DNA of 5,357 nt, taken from Thermoflexales bacterium (GTDB lineage: Bacteria > Chloroflexota > Anaerolineae > B4-G1). Location of the stretch: positions 1 through 5,357 of the forward strand of contig SKQX01000237.1 in the NCBI GenBank assembly GCA_007118795.1, in the 5' to 3' direction. Shown here piece by piece: positions 5,096 through 5,357 of this stretch. The translations under genes and the position numbers were made by a program. The notes beneath the pieces were generated by a model. It was not told the origin of the DNA, ran no database searches, and saw only the letters and a list, made by a program, of their open reading frames with translations. The first letter of the stretch is position 1; every line of letters begins with the position of its first letter.

Positions 5096-5357
5096 TGTAC
5101 CCCCTCCTCGCCGGCGTAGTAGGCCCCAGCCAGGGTCTCCTCCACGATCTCCCCGGACTGTGTTGCCACCCCACGCGCAAGGCCCGGCATCGTGCGCATA
5201 GCCTCTTCCAGGCCCGCTTCCGCAATGCGCTGAATGTAGGGCCAGATGGCGTTGTTGAAGGCATGGGTTGCCGTGCGAGGAACGGCCCCCGGCACATTCG
5301 GGACACAGAAATGGACGACGTCCTCTTCCACGAAGACAGGATCGCGGAGCGTCGTGG
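5092..5357 (-). CDS. ald: Alanine dehydrogenase, C-terminal part (runs off the right edge)
   Basis: The last 87 residues are visible, and the reading frame is open to the window edge, so the start is outside. Alanine dehydrogenase interconverts L-alanine and pyruvate plus ammonia with NAD. The conserved end of the family is clear: a TT-x-x-DPVF segment, VVHFCVPNVPGAVPRTAT, then NNAIWPYI and a closing helix region with LARGVATQSGEIVEETLAGAY. The NVPGAVPRT motif is shared with the alpha subunit of NAD(P) transhydrogenase, but the ending fits alanine dehydrogenase better. In place of the commoner ALTNA it has HAFNNA, which may mark a divergent subfamily. The last codon before TGA overlaps the next gene's start. 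The missing N terminus, with the substrate and nucleotide sites, prevents a full check. Confidence 0.88.
   Translation of the reverse strand, partial: TTLRDPVFVEEDVVHFCVPNVPGAVPRTATHAFNNAIWPYIQRIAEAGLEEAMRTMPGLARGVATQSGEIVEETLAGAYYAGEEGVQ
5103..5108 (-). promoter_or_regulatory. Ribosome binding site of the CoA-transferase gene
   Basis: On the minus strand AGGAGG (5108 to 5103), within AGGAGGGG, stands 7 nt before the ATG at 5095-5093. It lies inside the last codons of the alanine dehydrogenase gene, so a ribosome finishing that gene would clear and reuse the site. Confidence 0.88.

Overview
The window is a piece of a GC-rich bacterial chromosome. It has a repeat-rich noncoding flank of about 0.77 kb, then a housekeeping block on the plus strand: tRNA-Cys, tRNA-Leu, rplI, a RodZ-like membrane protein gene, and rimO. 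Facing this block on the minus strand is a metabolic pair: the 3' end of an alanine dehydrogenase gene and an acetyl-CoA hydrolase / 4-hydroxybutyrate CoA-transferase family gene. I read the source as a free-living bacterium, possibly Chloroflexota. That rests on GC-rich codon use, heptameric CAACNTN repeats between genes, and an rplI/RodZ-like/rimO arrangement that looks familiar from that phylum. This is inference only; the window has no rRNA or other firm taxonomic marker.

Layout. Bases 1-413 are a higher-order tandem array built on a 38-bp unit, with a perfect 73-bp direct repeat (1-73 and 189-261). Bases 426-482 hold eight CAAC-type heptamers. I see no gene or clear signal in 414-425 or 483-563. 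Bases 564-723 are bounded by 16-bp imperfect inverted ends (13/16 identical) and look like a MITE or the leftover ends of an insertion sequence. A sigma70-type promoter starts about 10 bp after this element and drives tRNA-Cys(GCA), which is followed by a hairpin spacer, tRNA-Leu(TAA), and rplI with a strong ribosome binding site. The RodZ-like gene and rimO follow in the same direction with short gaps, so tRNA-tRNA-rplI-RodZ-like-rimO may be partly co-transcribed. rimO converges on the minus-strand pair across only 29 bp. The alanine dehydrogenase stop and the CoA-transferase start overlap as ATGA, which points to translational coupling.

How the genes work together. The plus-strand genes serve translation (two tRNAs, ribosomal protein L9, and the S12 methylthiotransferase RimO) and probably cell shape (RodZ-like). 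The minus-strand pair suggests that alanine and pyruvate metabolism is linked to acyl-CoA/carboxylate exchange. I found no defence system, CRISPR array or complete transposon. The least ordinary parts are the repeat flank, the inverted-end element next to the tRNA promoter, the atypical C-terminal tail of the RodZ-like protein, and the duplicated start region with a strong hairpin before rimO.
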